Below, in pieces: positions 25,721 through 38,371 of a stretch of 64,000 nt of DNA; within the stretch, counting starts at the first letter, position 1; each line of letters opens with the position of its first letter. The stretch is taken from contig NC_037640.1 of the NCBI RefSeq assembly GCF_003254395.2, positions 11,977,789-12,041,788 of the forward strand. The letters run 5' to 3'. Position numbers and translations under genes: made by a program. A model generated the notes under the pieces. The model was not told the origin of the DNA, made no database searches, and saw only the letters and a program-made list of their open reading frames with translations. The stretch is from Apis mellifera. Lineage: Eukaryota > Arthropoda > Insecta > Hymenoptera > Apidae.

Positions 25721-25929
25721 TATAAGTGTTTTCGAATCGGATTGAAATTGACTTTGCTGCCGCCTGTGCTACCTGTCTCTACCTGTTATACCTGTTAGGG
25801 TGCGGAGAGGGAAGGGAGGGAAATAAAAGGGAAACGGCGAAGGGATAGGGAGGGGGGGGGGACGAACAAAGGGCGTATTCACGCGTCAAAAGTCACCACA
25901 GCGTAACGATAGGGTGGTCCACGAGGAGG

Positions 25930-25960
<31 letters not shown>

Positions 25961-27485
25961 TAGGACCTACTTTGGTATTTCTGCGGCATACCACTTGTCG
26001 CGCATTTATTCTTCCCCGAGGTTTACGAGCCTCGTCTACGTGACTGGTTGTAGTCACAGATGCAACTTTCGATGGAGAGAGAGAGAGAGAGAGAGAAAAA
26101 AAGAAACTACTTTTCCTCTCCTTTTTCTTTCTCGAACGATATAAATTTATATATATTTTTTTTTATCGCAATAATATTCGAGCGAGCGCGTAATAATAAT
26201 ATTCAAGTAAGCGAGAAGGAGGAGGAGAAAGAAGGCTGGTCGTGTCGTTCGTATTCGGTAGAGGCAGAGAAGGAAAGGGCTGGAAAGGAAGGAAAGAAAA
26301 GTCGGGTCTTTAGTAGGTCAACGGCGATGTTGTTCCTTCCCTTCGAGCATTACGTCATCGCGCCTCCCAACTCGCGCCGGCAGAGCGCGCAGCCTGTGTG
26401 CGAGCGAGGCGCGATGTGTGTGACTGCGCGTGCGCGCCAACATACACGCTACACGTACGTGCGCACCACGAACTGGCTGTCCCGTTCGTACGCGCGTACT
26501 TGACCACCCACCCACCCACCCGCCCGTCCACCCACCGCCTCGAGAACTATGTTTTTCAACATACCAGGTAGGTATCGGTCACGCGTCGAATTTAAGCTCG
26601 ATAAATATATATATATATACGCGAGGAAAATATACGTATTTCGGTTACGTAACCGAATTAATCGATAGATTTTAAGTTTTATATATTATATATGTCGTTT
26701 CTTAAGCTCGATCGATAAAGAAGGAATCTTGTTCTTGGATGAGCGCGAGAAGGAAAGAAAGAAAGAAAGAGAAGATTCTCGTAAAGATCGATTATCGAAA
26801 TTTTCGATGAGTGAAGAGGAGATACGATATGCGTGGAGAAACGTGCACGTGTGTCGGCCGCGCTCGGAGATCGACTCGTGTGCGGCCGAGTGGGGTTAGA
26901 CTTACCACTCACTTTCGAAACGGAGCGCTTTTCTCGGCGTTCGCGCGAGCCGAGGGGTTCACGAATGTTCGTATATCGCCGCGTGAGACGCCGGGTGAAA
27001 AGGAAGAAGAACGGGGGAAGAATGGGAGGGGAGAGGGGGAGAGAGAGAGAGAGAGGTATATGCGGGTCGGGGTCGAGTCATGCATATCGATGACGGCTCG
27101 TATGAATTTTTCATAGTTTCTTTTACAATTTGAAAAGCTTGTTTCGGTGTCGTCGTTTATGGTTCTATAAACCCAGTGACCCCATCGGTGCGGATCTCTG
27201 TCTCGTGATCTTCGGCGCCTCCGTCTCTCCTCGCGGTTCGGGCTAACTAACTGTTCACGATATCGGTTCGACGACTGGTTTCCTTCCACGAACCTGCTGC
27301 CTTCCTCGTCCACAGAGAGGATCGGCTACTACTTCCTCTCTCTCTCTCTCTCTCTCTACCATTGATACCTCGATAGAAAGAGAAGAAGAAAAAAGAAAGA
27401 GGTAAATCTGAGAGCAAGATACGTCTACGAAAATCTATCAAATTCTAAACGACGAAGAACAGGAGAAGGAAGAGACACACGGTTA

Positions 27486-27520
27486 GGGTGCAGAAGAAGA
27501 AGAAGAAGAAGAAGAAGAAA
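27486..27520. repeat. (GAA)n microsatellite
   Basis: About eleven GAA/AGA repeats within a purine-rich neighbourhood that continues to 28.2 kb. Confidence 0.9.
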
Positions 27521-28722
27521 CGAAAGATATTGGTAATCGAGGAATCCGGGAACCCAGAACCGTTCGAACGGTTGGCTGCCGCAGACGCAAGGTCGTTGTC
27601 CTTGGGGGATCAACGACCCCTCGATGAGGGATGCCGTGGTGGGGATATATATACACCTCCCCATCCACCGCCGGCCGCCGTCTGGGTGGATAAGGGCGCC
27701 TCCAGGTTGGGTTAGACCTAGGGTTAGATTTAGAAGTCAGGAATAGGGATGCGGATAGTCACGTAGAGAGGGATAGAGAGAGACAGAGACAGAGACAGAT
27801 AGAAGCGAGCGAGAGAGAGAGACAGATAGACGCGCGCACGTAGAGGGACGTAGATGGCCGGCCGCACCGCGGGCGGAGGGAGGGAGGGAGCGGAGCGGAG
27901 CGGAGTGGAGCGGCGTGGAGCGGAGCGGAGAGGAGGGGGGAGGGGAGGGCGGGCAGAAGAGAAGAAGGCGGCAGAAGGGAAAAAAGCTGAAAGGCGGCCC
28001 GGGGATAGAAAGTACGTGTTGGGTGGTGGTGGTGGGTCCGAATACACGGGGATAGAAAACCACGACTCGACCCGAAGGAAGACGTTTTTCGCTTCGAAAA
28101 AAAAAAACTAGGGAAGAGGATCGGTTCGATCATCGCGCAAAGGGGAGGGAGAGGGGGGGGAGGGTTCTATCTTTCCCGCCACCGCTGAAAGGTAAAGGAT
28201 GGCGTAACCACCTGTTGGGGAGGGGGAGGGTTGCTTTCGCGTATTTTTCTCAGTTTTTAAGCGTCTCTGATCATCCGGTTACCCGGATTTCGTTGTTCCT
28301 TCGCCTCTCTTCATCGAAATTCTTCATCGAAACGAAAAATATTTTTCTCTTCGATAAGAAGAAGGAAGGAGGAGAGAAAGTGGAAAAATGGACGGTTCTC
28401 CAGGTCTCTCCTTCCTTTCCTTCCCTCCCTTCTCGCGAACCACGTAGGAAGAATGGCGGCCAAGTGATCGGAGTAAATCATGGTATCGGCATCGGGATTA
28501 TTTGTTTTTGCTTTTTCCCTCCTCCCCCTCCCCCGCTATTCGTTCGTCCAATTCGTTCGTTCGTTTGTTTATTTATTTATTTTTTTTTTGAAGAGTAGAG
28601 TAAAGCTCGAGAGGAGGAAGAGGAGGAGGAGGAAGGAGGAGGAAGAGAGGAGGAAGAGGAAGCGTTGGTTCGGCGGTTCTACCTGTCGCCGGAAGAAGGA
28701 GGCGAAGGAGCCGGGGAAGGTG

Positions 28723-28745
28723 TCACGGTCCGTAAGGGACCGTGA
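28723..28745. repeat. 9-bp stem hairpin
   Basis: TCACGGTCC and GGACCGTGA are separated by GTAAG, giving a perfect 9-bp stem with a 5-nt loop in a GC-rich context. It could form in RNA if transcribed as ttk leader or intron. No function is assigned. Confidence 0.7.
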
Positions 28746-29117
28746 GAGTGCAGGACGATAGGTGGATCCTTTCTGGACACGGAAAGCAGCGGAGCAGTGC
28801 AGGGCAGGCGAGGCCAGGGAGCAATGTCCCTTCGAGTCATCCCCTTCCTAACGTGTGTGTGTATATATACGTGAGGTATGCACGCCGTTACTCGCCTCCA
28901 CGAGTTACCGACACTTTTTCCTCTCCTTTTCCCTTTCTTTCTTTCTTTCTTTCTTTTTTCCTTATCGAGCCACGGAATCTTCTAGATCCCTCCCTTATAT
29001 ATGTATATGTATGTGTATGTGTATTTCTCCTTTTTCGAAAAAGGGAAGTTTTAACCCTCTTCACCTTTCCTCCCCTTTTCTTCTTTCTTCTTCTTTCGAA
29101 CAGATTAATGTAATTGT

Positions 29118-31320
29118 TATTCGGAATTATTAGGAGGAGAGGAAGGAAGGAAGGAAAGGAAGAAAGAAGTAATGATTTTCTTTCTTTTAGGCTTTTCTTC
29201 TTTCTTCTTCTTTCGAATTAATGTAATTTTCATTCGGAATTATTAGAAGGAGAGGAAGGAAAGAAAGAAAGGAAGAAGTAAGGATTTTTTTTCTTTTAGC
29301 CTTTTCTTCTTTCTTCTTCTTTCGAACAGATTAATATAATTTGCATTTGGAATTATTAGGAGGAGAGGAAGGAAGGAAGGAAAGGAAGAAAGAAGTAATG
29401 ATTTCTTTTCTTTTAGGCTTTTCTTCTTTCTTCTTCTTTCGAACAGATTAATGTAATTGTTATTCGGAATTATTAGGAGGAGAGGAAGGAAAGAAAGAAA
29501 GAAAGAAAGAATTAATATAATTTCCATTTGGAATTATTAGAAGGAGAGGAAGGAAGGAAAGAAAGAAAGAAAGAATTAATGTAATTTCCATTCGGAATTA
29601 TTAGGAGGAGAGGAAGGAAGGAAAGAAAGAAAGAAAGAAGTAATGATTTCTTTTCTTTTAGGCTTTTTTTTTTCTTCTTTCGAAAAATCGAACGATTGAT
29701 GTGATTTTTATTAACGTAGGAATTATTAACGTAGGAGGAGAGGAAAGAAAGAAAGAAATTGTAATTTAAGTAATTATTAAGTAGGAGAGGAAGAGGAAAG
29801 AAGGAAGGAAAGAAGTAATAAGCCAATTTCCTTTTACCCTTTCTTTCTAAAATGCAATTTCCATTAGAAGGAAATTATTAATATAAAAGGAGAGAGAAAG
29901 TTTCCTTCTTCTTTCGAAAAAGAGATTAATGTAATTTCTATAATTCGGAATTATTAATATAAGAAGAGAGAAAAGAAAGAAAGGAAGAAAGAAGTAATAA
30001 TCCTCTTTCCTCTTCCTTTCCTTTCCTTTCCTTTTTCTTTTGAAAAGCGAATTAATGTAATTTCCATTCAGAATTATTAATATAGGAGGAGAGAAAAAAA
30101 AGAAAAAAGAAAGAAGTAATCGTTGAATAAGTATCTCTTCGACTATATTTCAAAAATATTAATCCTTTTTCTTTCGAAAAGCCGATTAATGTAATTTCTA
30201 TTATTAATAATAATCCTGTTTCCTCTTCCCCTTTCCTTTCCTTTTTCTTTCAAAAAGCCGACTAATATAATTTCTATTTGAAATTATTAATATAGAAGAG
30301 AGAAAAGAAAGAAAGAAAGAAAGAAAGAAAAAACTAAATAAATAAACAAAGAAAAAAAGAAAGAAAGAAAGAAATAAAAAAGAAAGAAAAAAAGAAAGAA
30401 AGAAAGAAAGAAGGAAAAAAAGAAAGAAAGAAAGAAATAAATAAATAAATAAAGAAGGAAAGAAAGAAAGAAAGAAGGAAAGAAGGAAGGAAAGAAGAAA
30501 AAAGGAAGGAAAGAAGGAAAAAAGAAGGAAAAAAGGAAGGAAAAAAGGAAGGAAAGAAGGAAAGAAGGAAAGAAGGAAGGAAAGAAGGAAAGAAAGAAAG
30601 AAAGAAAAAAGAAAGAAAGAAAGAAAAAAGAAAGAAAGAAATAAATAAATAAAGAAAGAAAGAAAGAAAAAAAGGAAGGAAGGAAGAAATAAATAAATAA
30701 ATAAATAAATAAAGGAAAAAGAAAGAGAAATAAATAAATAAAGAAAGAAAGAAAGAAAGAAATAAAAAAAGAAAGAAAGAAAGAAAAAAAGAAAGAAAAA
30801 AGTATAATAACCCTCTTTCCTCTCCCCTTTCTTTCCTTCTTCTTTCGAAAAACCGAACAATTAATATAATTTCCATTCGAAATTATTAACACAAAAAAAA
30901 AAAAGTTTCCTTCTTCTTTCGAAAAACCGAACGATTAATATAATTTCTATTCAGAATTATTAATATAGGAGAGTAAAAAAAAAAAAAGAAAGAAGTAATT
31001 AAACCTCTTTCCTCTCTCCTTTCTTCCCCTTTTCTTTCGAAAAACCGAACGATTTTCATACAATTTCCATTCGAAATTATTAACACAGAAAAAAAAAAAC
31101 TTTCCCTCTTCTTTCGAAAAACCGAATTAATACAATATCCATTCGAAATTATTAACACAGAAAAAAGAAAACTTTCCCTCTTCTTTCGATTAATGCAATT
31201 TCCACTCGAAATTATCAACACAAGAAAAAAGTAAACTTTCCCTCTTCTTTCGATTAATGCAATTTCCACTCGAAATTATTAACACACAGGAGAAAGAAAG
31301 AAAAGAAAGAAAGAAAGAAG
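29118..31320. repeat. Polypurine minisatellite and GAAA/GGAA array
   Basis: Diverged units in tandem, each with a TTCTTTCGAAnn...GATTAATGTAATTT block, then CATTCGGAATTATTA, then an AGGAGAGGAAGGAAAG purine run. Spacing ranges from about 60 to 170 bp. At about 30296-30810 the array degenerates into some 500 bp of almost pure A/G (GAAA, GGAA, AATA). Strand asymmetry is extreme. The long minus-strand frames across it encode only F, L and S and are not genes. Confidence 0.9.
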
Positions 31321-31540
31321 TAATCTCGGGGAGGGAACAATGGTACCGTTATTCATCAGTTACAGTTTAAGTATTCCGCTTCGACTAATCCTCGCGAGAG
31401 GATTTCTAGTGGACGACGTAATCGGGGGAGGGGGGGAAGAAAAATAATATTCTTCCTCGAAAAATATATCCTTCCAAATACATCCTTCCTGCGATCGTTG
31501 CACGTACGAATAGAGGGACACGTGCTTTTCTTAGAACAAC

Positions 31541-31570
31541 AACAACAATAACAACAACAACAACAACAAC
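31541..31570. repeat. (CAA)n microsatellite
   Basis: About ten CAA/ACA triplets with one interruption. Confidence 0.88.
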
Positions 31571-34143
31571 TGTCCGCTCTCGAAGCGGACGGCCGCAAGA
31601 AACACGGTGAAATCTCGTCGGCGTATCTCGCCCTTTCTATTTTACGTTGACCTCAAAAACTCGTCAACGTTGACCTCGACGAGGAGGAGAAGGAAGAGGG
31701 AGGAGGAGGGGGAGGAAGGGTCGGTGGTCGGATCGGGACGGGGAACCACTGTACTTTCCGGAGCAAATAGGAAAAATATCGTTTACGCCTCTCTCAGGGT
31801 GTAGCTGGGTTGATAAGATAGTCACTGGTGTCGCAGCGCGTGTATATACGTGATATTAAGGAAAGGAGATACAGAGAAACAGGGACGGGTCTCTCTCTCT
31901 CTCCTTCTCTATCTATCAATAGTATCTATATCACAGTGAATATACACTTTTTTTTCCCCATTTCTCTTTCCACGAGTTTTCCTTCCCTCTCTCGTTCGAA
32001 GGGAGAAGAGAGAAGAAAGTATAAAAATTGTACAAATTCTTGGAGGAGAGAGAGAGAGAGAGAGGGGAATATCGTGGGACGTTATCGCGTGACGAAATAA
32101 GAAAAAAGAAGAAAGAAGAAGAAGAAGGAACGGTGGGCGCCCTATATTCAACATCTCCGTCTATCTCTCTCTCTCCTTCTCCTCTTCAATGGTCCTAATT
32201 AGGTACATACAGTGTATACACATAAGGCTGTATTGCGACATACCAGTACCGTTCCAACTGGAAACCATATGCGACGAGGGGTTAAGTGTCGTCTTAACCT
32301 CCTTTCGGTATCTCAAATTCCTAAATCGACACCGATATCCATCTAAAAAAAATCAACTTTACCTTATTTCTCTTACCTTCTTCTTATTTCGCTTCCTCCA
32401 TTCCTAACCAGAGATATTTCACGTTCCAATAATAATCATAACTTTTATTATATTATACCAAATTGCGATAATCGCGAATTGCGATACAAAACAATCATAT
32501 ATATATATATATATATACGCTCCAGTATTTCGATCGAAACTTTTCGTTTCGTTCCACTTTTCATTTTGACCGTAAATCAACAAAGTATTTTTTCTTTTTT
32601 TTTTTTCCCCTCCCTCATTTCATAAGTTATTAGAAAGTGTATATATATATATATAGGTAGCGATACTATCGTAACATAACCTGTCACCCTTGACCGTACG
32701 ATTAGCTACACTCCAGCTTGGACGCCGTAAGAAGTCGAATATACAGATTATCCGAAGATGTAAATTCACATATGGTGGTCTCGGTCGGTAAATAGCGCCA
32801 CGCGTCAACAAATTTTTCGTAACGAATATCGAATATCGAATATACATATATATATGTATATATTATGCGTATATGCTAAACATGGGTGCGTGGTAAATTT
32901 CCACGTGGTACGGCGTCGATACGGATAATAACATTAATCTCCTTTCGTTCCCTTAATTATTCCAACAACGTTCTGTTTTACCCGCTGATATCCGTTGATT
33001 AGGAATTAGGAATTTTTACGCGCACGTGGGAGCGGATCGAGGGGAGAAGGGATCGAGAGCGCATCCCTGATCTTAATTATAACATTGTGGCGGAAGGAGA
33101 AGCGCGAGAAGTGGGTTTTCGAAGTATGAAAGGATCGTTGTGCCGTCTTAACGGGGAGCGGGCGCGAGGCCGCTTGAAGGCGAGGCAAGGGCTTGGCTCT
33201 GGGAGCCAAGAAGTCGGTTTGTCCGTCGAACGACGTTGCTAGCCGTTTCTCAACCCTTTCGTGGTTACGTCACGTTAAAAAAGCTATTTGGGGTCAACAC
33301 CCCGCTGCAGCGACACGTGTAGTACTCCTCGACTCTGTCTCTCCTCCCCCCCCCTCCTCCTCCTCCTCCCTCCACCCCCTTCTCTCCCGTGTGTGTGTGT
33401 GTGTACACGAAGGCAGCCGTCTTCTCTCTGCCTACTCCTCGCGGCACCGGACGCCATTGCTGCCGCCGCTGCTGCCACCTCCTCCGCGATAGTACTCCCT
33501 TCTACTCGGCTTAGTTTCCACTGGATTTCTAAGTTCCCTAGATACCATTGCCTAGCCCGTATTCTAGCCGCGACGACGACGCGACGTTTCGACAGCGGCG
33601 AGTCTTCGAATTCCGTGATCGGCCGAGTTCCGTGATCTCGATGGGATCGAGAGAAGAGCAAGCCCTTCGAGGGCCGGCACCCTCGTTTGTCCACGCGTTA
33701 AATTGCGCCCGGTTGGTATTACAGATTTTTGTAAACGATAGAAAAAAAAAAATAAAAGAGGAGAGAGATGGTTGTTTTGACACGACGAGAAAGGCGATAT
33801 CCGCTCCGTAGATACGCTCCTGCGTATTATAAATTAAGGAAAAACCGTGATTCCGATGATAAGATAAGATATATCGGTCGCGGCGGTAAGAAAAAGCAAG
33901 TTGCGCGATACGTAAGATACGTTGCTCGTACGAGATAAACGAAATTGATCGTAGATCTTAAAAGGAGAAATTTATTTTCGATATATATATATATGTATAT
34001 ACGCGTCCTCCACCTCGTGCGACGAACGAGGAGCGGATACGATGGAGACCGTGAGATTAGAATGGACTAATATGCAGCCCCGAGCGATACAGCCCTGGCC
34101 GTGGGCGCGCGAGCGAGTAGGAGAGCCAACAGAATTTCTCGAA

Positions 34144-34182
34144 ACTCTACGCGTCCACGTAGAGTGAAACTAGCGCGCTAGT
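34144..34182. repeat. Adjacent dyads: 8-bp hairpin and 14-bp palindrome
   Basis: ACTCTACG (34144-34151) pairs with CGTAGAGT (34158-34165) across 6 bp. Immediately after lies the perfect palindrome ACTAGCGCGCTAGT at 34169-34182. Two independent dyads within 40 bp of non-repetitive sequence suggest protein-binding sites or a structured leader. The identity of any binding factor is unknown. Confidence 0.75.
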
Positions 34183-35785
34183 CTTGCTAGAACGAAACCA
34201 AGGACGCTAGAGGAAAGAACGGCAGAGAGACGAAGAAGAAGAAGAAGAAGAGAAGAAGCAATAGCAGCAGCAGTTACGGTGGCGTAGCTACTACGATGGT
34301 GGTGAGAGTGGTAACGGTGGCGGCGACTAGCAGAGAAATCGAACGATCGTGTAGCGAGCAGAGTCGAATCATCGTGGCGGCTTCGTCGACGGTGGCGACG
34401 ACGTCGAAAGCGGTGGCGGTGGCGACGGTGGCAGCGGCGGTGGTGGCGGCGGTGACGGCGGCGATAGCTCCCCTTTACCCCGACCCACGTTGTCTACGTG
34501 TATGTCTCCACCTCTTTACCCCGTCGCCGCTGCCGCACCGTCCCCGCCGTGCCTACCACCGCCCCCACCCCAGCTCCGCCACCGACAGACGATCCCTCCG
34601 TTCCCGCGTGCTCCGTTCTCCCCTGCCCGACTCTCAGACTCTCCGGAGCTTCCCCTTCCAGCGACTTTTTTTGTCCGTATACGCCTCGTCCATCGCGACA
34701 AGGCAGCTTCCAAGCCTTTTTATCAGTCGACCGAAAAGATCCGTGAGGATCCTTCCGCGGCAGCGCCCCGCGCATCGCTTCTAACCAACCCTCGTGCGTT
34801 GGATTTACCTCGTGTGCACGCTTGTATATATACATGTATATACATACATATATATATATATTTCTCGTTTCGACCAGCCGAATTTATTTTCGTTCACTCG
34901 ACTTGGCGCGTTTCGCTTATTACGTTCAAAAGGGAGTTTAAAGGTAAAAGCGCGGGAAAGTGACTCGAATCTTTTCGATCGTATATCGATAAAGATAGTG
35001 AGCGCTAATAAGAGTTACCGATAATGAAGTCGTTCGTCCGACGTTGTTGCAATGGTGTAGTACACGCGTGTCGGGGTAAACGTGTCAAGGTGCCGTCAGC
35101 GTAGCGCAACGATTCCGGTGACGACACGCAGGCAACCAACACACGTTGAATTCAACGAGGAAATCGGGCGAAGGTGCGTTTATTTCCATGGCAACGTGAC
35201 GACGCACGTTGGATTCTTGTCCACGGATTCGCACGACAAGCATCGAGCGAACGAAGCGGAAGCTGAACCAGCGACAAACAACTACCAGGATACGCAAATG
35301 TGGTTGGTACTACTCGTACATTTGCTGCTCGCAAGTTGAGAAACAGCCTCGTGGCGGAGAGGCGGTTGTCTCGCTCTATCTTACGCCGCTGCTTGGCGAG
35401 TCGGTACAGAAAAAAGTGCGCAGACGCAAATCGCGGTTGCGTGTGTAACTCGCAACGCGACTCCTCCACGGATATTTTAACACGTTCGTCAATTTCTTTC
35501 GTCCTCTTGATACGTTCAACCACCCCCCCTTCCTTCCCTTCGATTTCACCGACATATTTTTCTATTTGATTCGTCTCTATAAAACGAAACGCAATCCTCG
35601 ATTATGTATCTTTAATCGTAGGGGGTGTATCGATATCTTTGCGAATTTATTAATTATACGAATACAGATCATAGTACAGCTCCGTCGATCATTCCTTTTT
35701 CTCTTCTCTTTCTTACCAATACGTAGAAATCAGTTGGATAACGAATAAGAAAAAACTAATAATAAAAGTAAATTGCAGAAAGGAT

Positions 35786-35840
35786 TTATATATATATATA
35801 TATATATATGTGTATGTGTGTATATATATATATATATATG
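35786..35840. repeat. (TA)n microsatellite
   Basis: Two long TA runs separated by TGTGTATGTGTG, in AT-rich DNA. Confidence 0.93.
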
Positions 35841-36399
35841 TACATATACGATATATATGTATATATCGCGTCACGAGTCCGTAACGTAATCCATATGGCT
35901 CTATTTTAAAAACTTGAACAGAAACTCGGTGCCCCTTTAACCCGCATTTTCCTTTATCAAAATAATATGAGAAGCGATAAGCGACTGTCGCAACCGCTGG
36001 AACCGCACATGACGTCGTCGTCAATGGGTAACAAGTTTGCGAGTAGTTGCACGAGCTCGTGGTGACTTTGCCAGAACGAGTGCGCAGTAACGCGATGTAA
36101 GAAGTGGCTAGGAGGTAGAGAGGGAGAGGGTGTGTTCGAGAAAGAAACCCGAGGAACGAGGGCGTATAAGCAGGGGGAGGTGGCAGGTTTAAGGAAAGGT
36201 GGAAGAGAAGGAGAAGTTGGTCACAACCGTGAGAACAAAGGGGCGAAAATAAGTGCCCTTTTTGGAGGGTGATCGAGGGTGAGGAGCAAGAAAGAGGAAG
36301 ACGAATCGGGGGAATGCGTTTGTGTAGGTTTCGAAGGAGATAAAAAGAGTGGATGGCTGTTGGGAGGAAAGAGAAAGAAGTCAGGCGATTCGTTCCTTG

Positions 36400-37068
36400 C
36401 GGGTTAAGGAAAGAGTGGGAGAATCGGAGCGAGCGAGCGAGAGAGAAAGAGCGAGAGCGATAAGAGAGGAAAACAGATAGAGAGAGAGAGAGAAACTACA
36501 AAAGTGTGAGTGCGAGAGAGGGAGAAACGAGAAGGACGAAACGCGCAGGATGGCGCGAGGGAGTAGAGGGTGTTGGGGAGTGAGGGAAGGAAGGAGTGCG
36601 TGACGAGGAGGGTGAGAAGGTGGGGGGGATATAAAGAGAGGGTGAAGGGTGTAGTGGGGACTGTTGGGTAGGTGGCGGTGGTAGGATTGCGGGAGGTTGT
36701 GCGCGGCTCGACTTCGGTGGTTCGGTTGAACGAGGGCGCGCAAACGGGCGGGTGTCGCGAGCGTTGCAAAGCGGTGAAGGGTACCACGAACGGAAAGCAC
36801 GGTCGTGGCGCTAGGCGGGCGTAGGCGAGGTTCCGTGACGGCCGTTCGGTGGCGCAGCAGGAATTCCCAGCACGGCAGGCACCGGGTTGGTCAGCTACGT
36901 GGTGTTCGTGCGCCTCTCTCTCTATCGGTGTGTATATGCGCGATTTGCCCCGAGTCCGCGCCTCGACTTGATGACATGGCGTCCTAGCGCTGCACGGGCC
37001 AAGTCGCACGTCCTCGGTGGAGAGGCTCTCACCCCGTCGTCGAATCAACTGCATCCCAGGATGCCAAG
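36400..37068 (+). other. Candidate ttk leader exon ending at a perfect donor
   Basis: A GC-rich stretch without repeats in its last 250 bp ends at 37068 with ATGCCAAG|GTAAGT, a consensus splice donor. An ATG at 37061 would leave only two codons and two bases before the junction, so translation would depend on the next exon; joined to the intact leader exon seen at 49460 it meets a stop after nine codons. The 5' end is not definable, and membership of ttk is inferred only from strand and position. Confidence 0.3.
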
Positions 37069-37466
37069 GTAAGTCGACGTGGTGCCAATAGTGTCAATTT
37101 TCCAACGTACCGTGTATTAAATAGAATCGAGCTGTTCCGGAACTCGGGTGTCATCGGGAAAAACCGGGCGGTGTCGATAAGCTGAAAAATGTACCGTGCG
37201 CTTCGAGCTCGTTTCGTCAAACCAGGTAGGGTCGTTGCCATCGTGCCTACCCTACGAATCAATATTACCAGTGCGGAGAAGAGGACGCCTCTTTCTCTCT
37301 CATACTTTCTCAACGCTTTCTCCCTCTTTATTTGTGCACCTATCTTTCACCTTTCGCTCTCTTGCTCTATTCTTCCCTCGTTTCTTTAGTTTCATTATCC
37401 GTGTCCGTCGTGTGATCGTCGTCATTGTTATTGTCGTCTTCGTCGTGGTCGCCGTTGCCGTCGTCA

Positions 37467-37504
<38 letters not shown>

Positions 37505-37505
37505 C
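37467..37505. repeat. (CGT)n microsatellite
   Basis: About twelve CGT/CGTCAT triplets. Similar CGT runs occur at 46184-46217 and, inverted, at 52786-52820. Confidence 0.9.
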
Positions 37506-37749
37506 TCGTTGTCATCATCGTTACACTAGTTGCTGCTGTGTGTGGTGTAAATTCGAATCAAGAATATTTGCCAGTGCTTCGTATGTTTATACGCTCGTAA
37601 TTGTGTACGTGTGCGTTCTTTGTGCGTGTGTGCGCACGCCATAGTGCGATATTGTGTCTGTATGTGTGCGTGCGTGTACGTGTGGTGTGCCGTGTGCGAG
37701 TGTGCTCGCGCGTGTGTGTGTGTGTATATATATATATGTACGTAGAAAG

Positions 37750-38371
37750 GGTTAACACAATAAGAGTAACAGAAAAAGGAAATGTTCTCGGGGTAAAAAG
37801 AGAGAGGTTAGTTTCACAGTTTCTTGGAAAAACATGGAAAAAAAAAATGAAGCACGCATAAGGAGGAGGATACTACGTGGCTTATCGACACATCGACGAC
37901 AGCGTGCCTCTCGACGTGGATTTTCGCTCGGCGAGAGAGGGTTGCGTAAATCTTCCCTCCCTCCTCCTTCCCTCGTCTCTTGGAATCACTCTGTCTTCCT
38001 CGTGTATTTCGTCTCTCTCGCTCTTTCCCCCCTCTCTATCTTTTTCTCTCTTGAACGTGTGTCGCGGTCGGGTATGGCGCTGCCCATAGGCGCCGATACG
38101 CCCCGGGGTGTCGAGGCTGACTCGACTCGAGTCGAGTCGTTCGTTCGTTCGTTCGTCCATCCGCCGACCATCCTCCCCCTTGTTGTGTTCATTGAGCCGC
38201 TTGTTCCCCAGTATGCCTCTGCAGTTGCTTCCCTCGTGAGGGAGCGTCATTGTTACTGTCGATCGTGTTCATTTCCTCTTCGTGATTTTTCCCCTGTCTA
38301 TATTGTATTTTCTTATTTGGCTAATATTAGCCTTCGACTTACATTGCGATCTTTACCTCGTACCATAACAG
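37750..38371 (+). other. Second candidate ttk leader exon with CAG|GTGAGT donor
   Basis: At 38371/38372 the sequence ACCATAACAG|GTGAGT is a consensus donor. It follows a CpG-rich block that ends there and is succeeded by AT-rich, intron-like DNA. It may terminate an alternative untranslated first exon. The 20-bp palindrome at 38119-38138 lies inside it. The left limit is arbitrary and there is no transcript evidence. Confidence 0.28.
38119..38138. repeat. 20-bp perfect palindrome
   Basis: The sequence is its own reverse complement over 20 bp, built from ACTCG/CGAGT repeats around a central CTCGAG. It is non-microsatellite and lies in a candidate leader exon. Confidence 0.85.

Larger units (their letters stand above)
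20323..36800. other. GC-rich, microsatellite-dense upstream region of ttk, no gene seen
   Basis: From about 20.4 kb the composition changes abruptly to CpG-rich DNA packed with CT/GA, CA, GAA, GGA and CTCG repeats. Many long open frames arise here, but they encode only serine-leucine, arginine-glutamate, histidine-threonine or cysteine-valine runs and have no family features. The region separates divergent NSUN4 and ttk and may contain ttk promoters, enhancers or leader exons. Initiator-like TCAGT sequences occur, for example near 21419 and 24100, but none is decisive. Confidence 0.5.

Noticed and set aside
30204..30892. Long minus-strand open frames of about 180-218 codons
   Set aside because: They encode only Phe/Leu/Ser/Tyr runs created by GAAA/GGAA repeats; three frames are open at once, which is a property of the repeat and not of a gene.
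36404..37054. 216-codon minus-strand frame
   Set aside because: Composed of Ser/Leu/Pro-rich low complexity from GA repeats, with no family motif and no supporting splice or start context; it is antisense to the candidate ttk leader.
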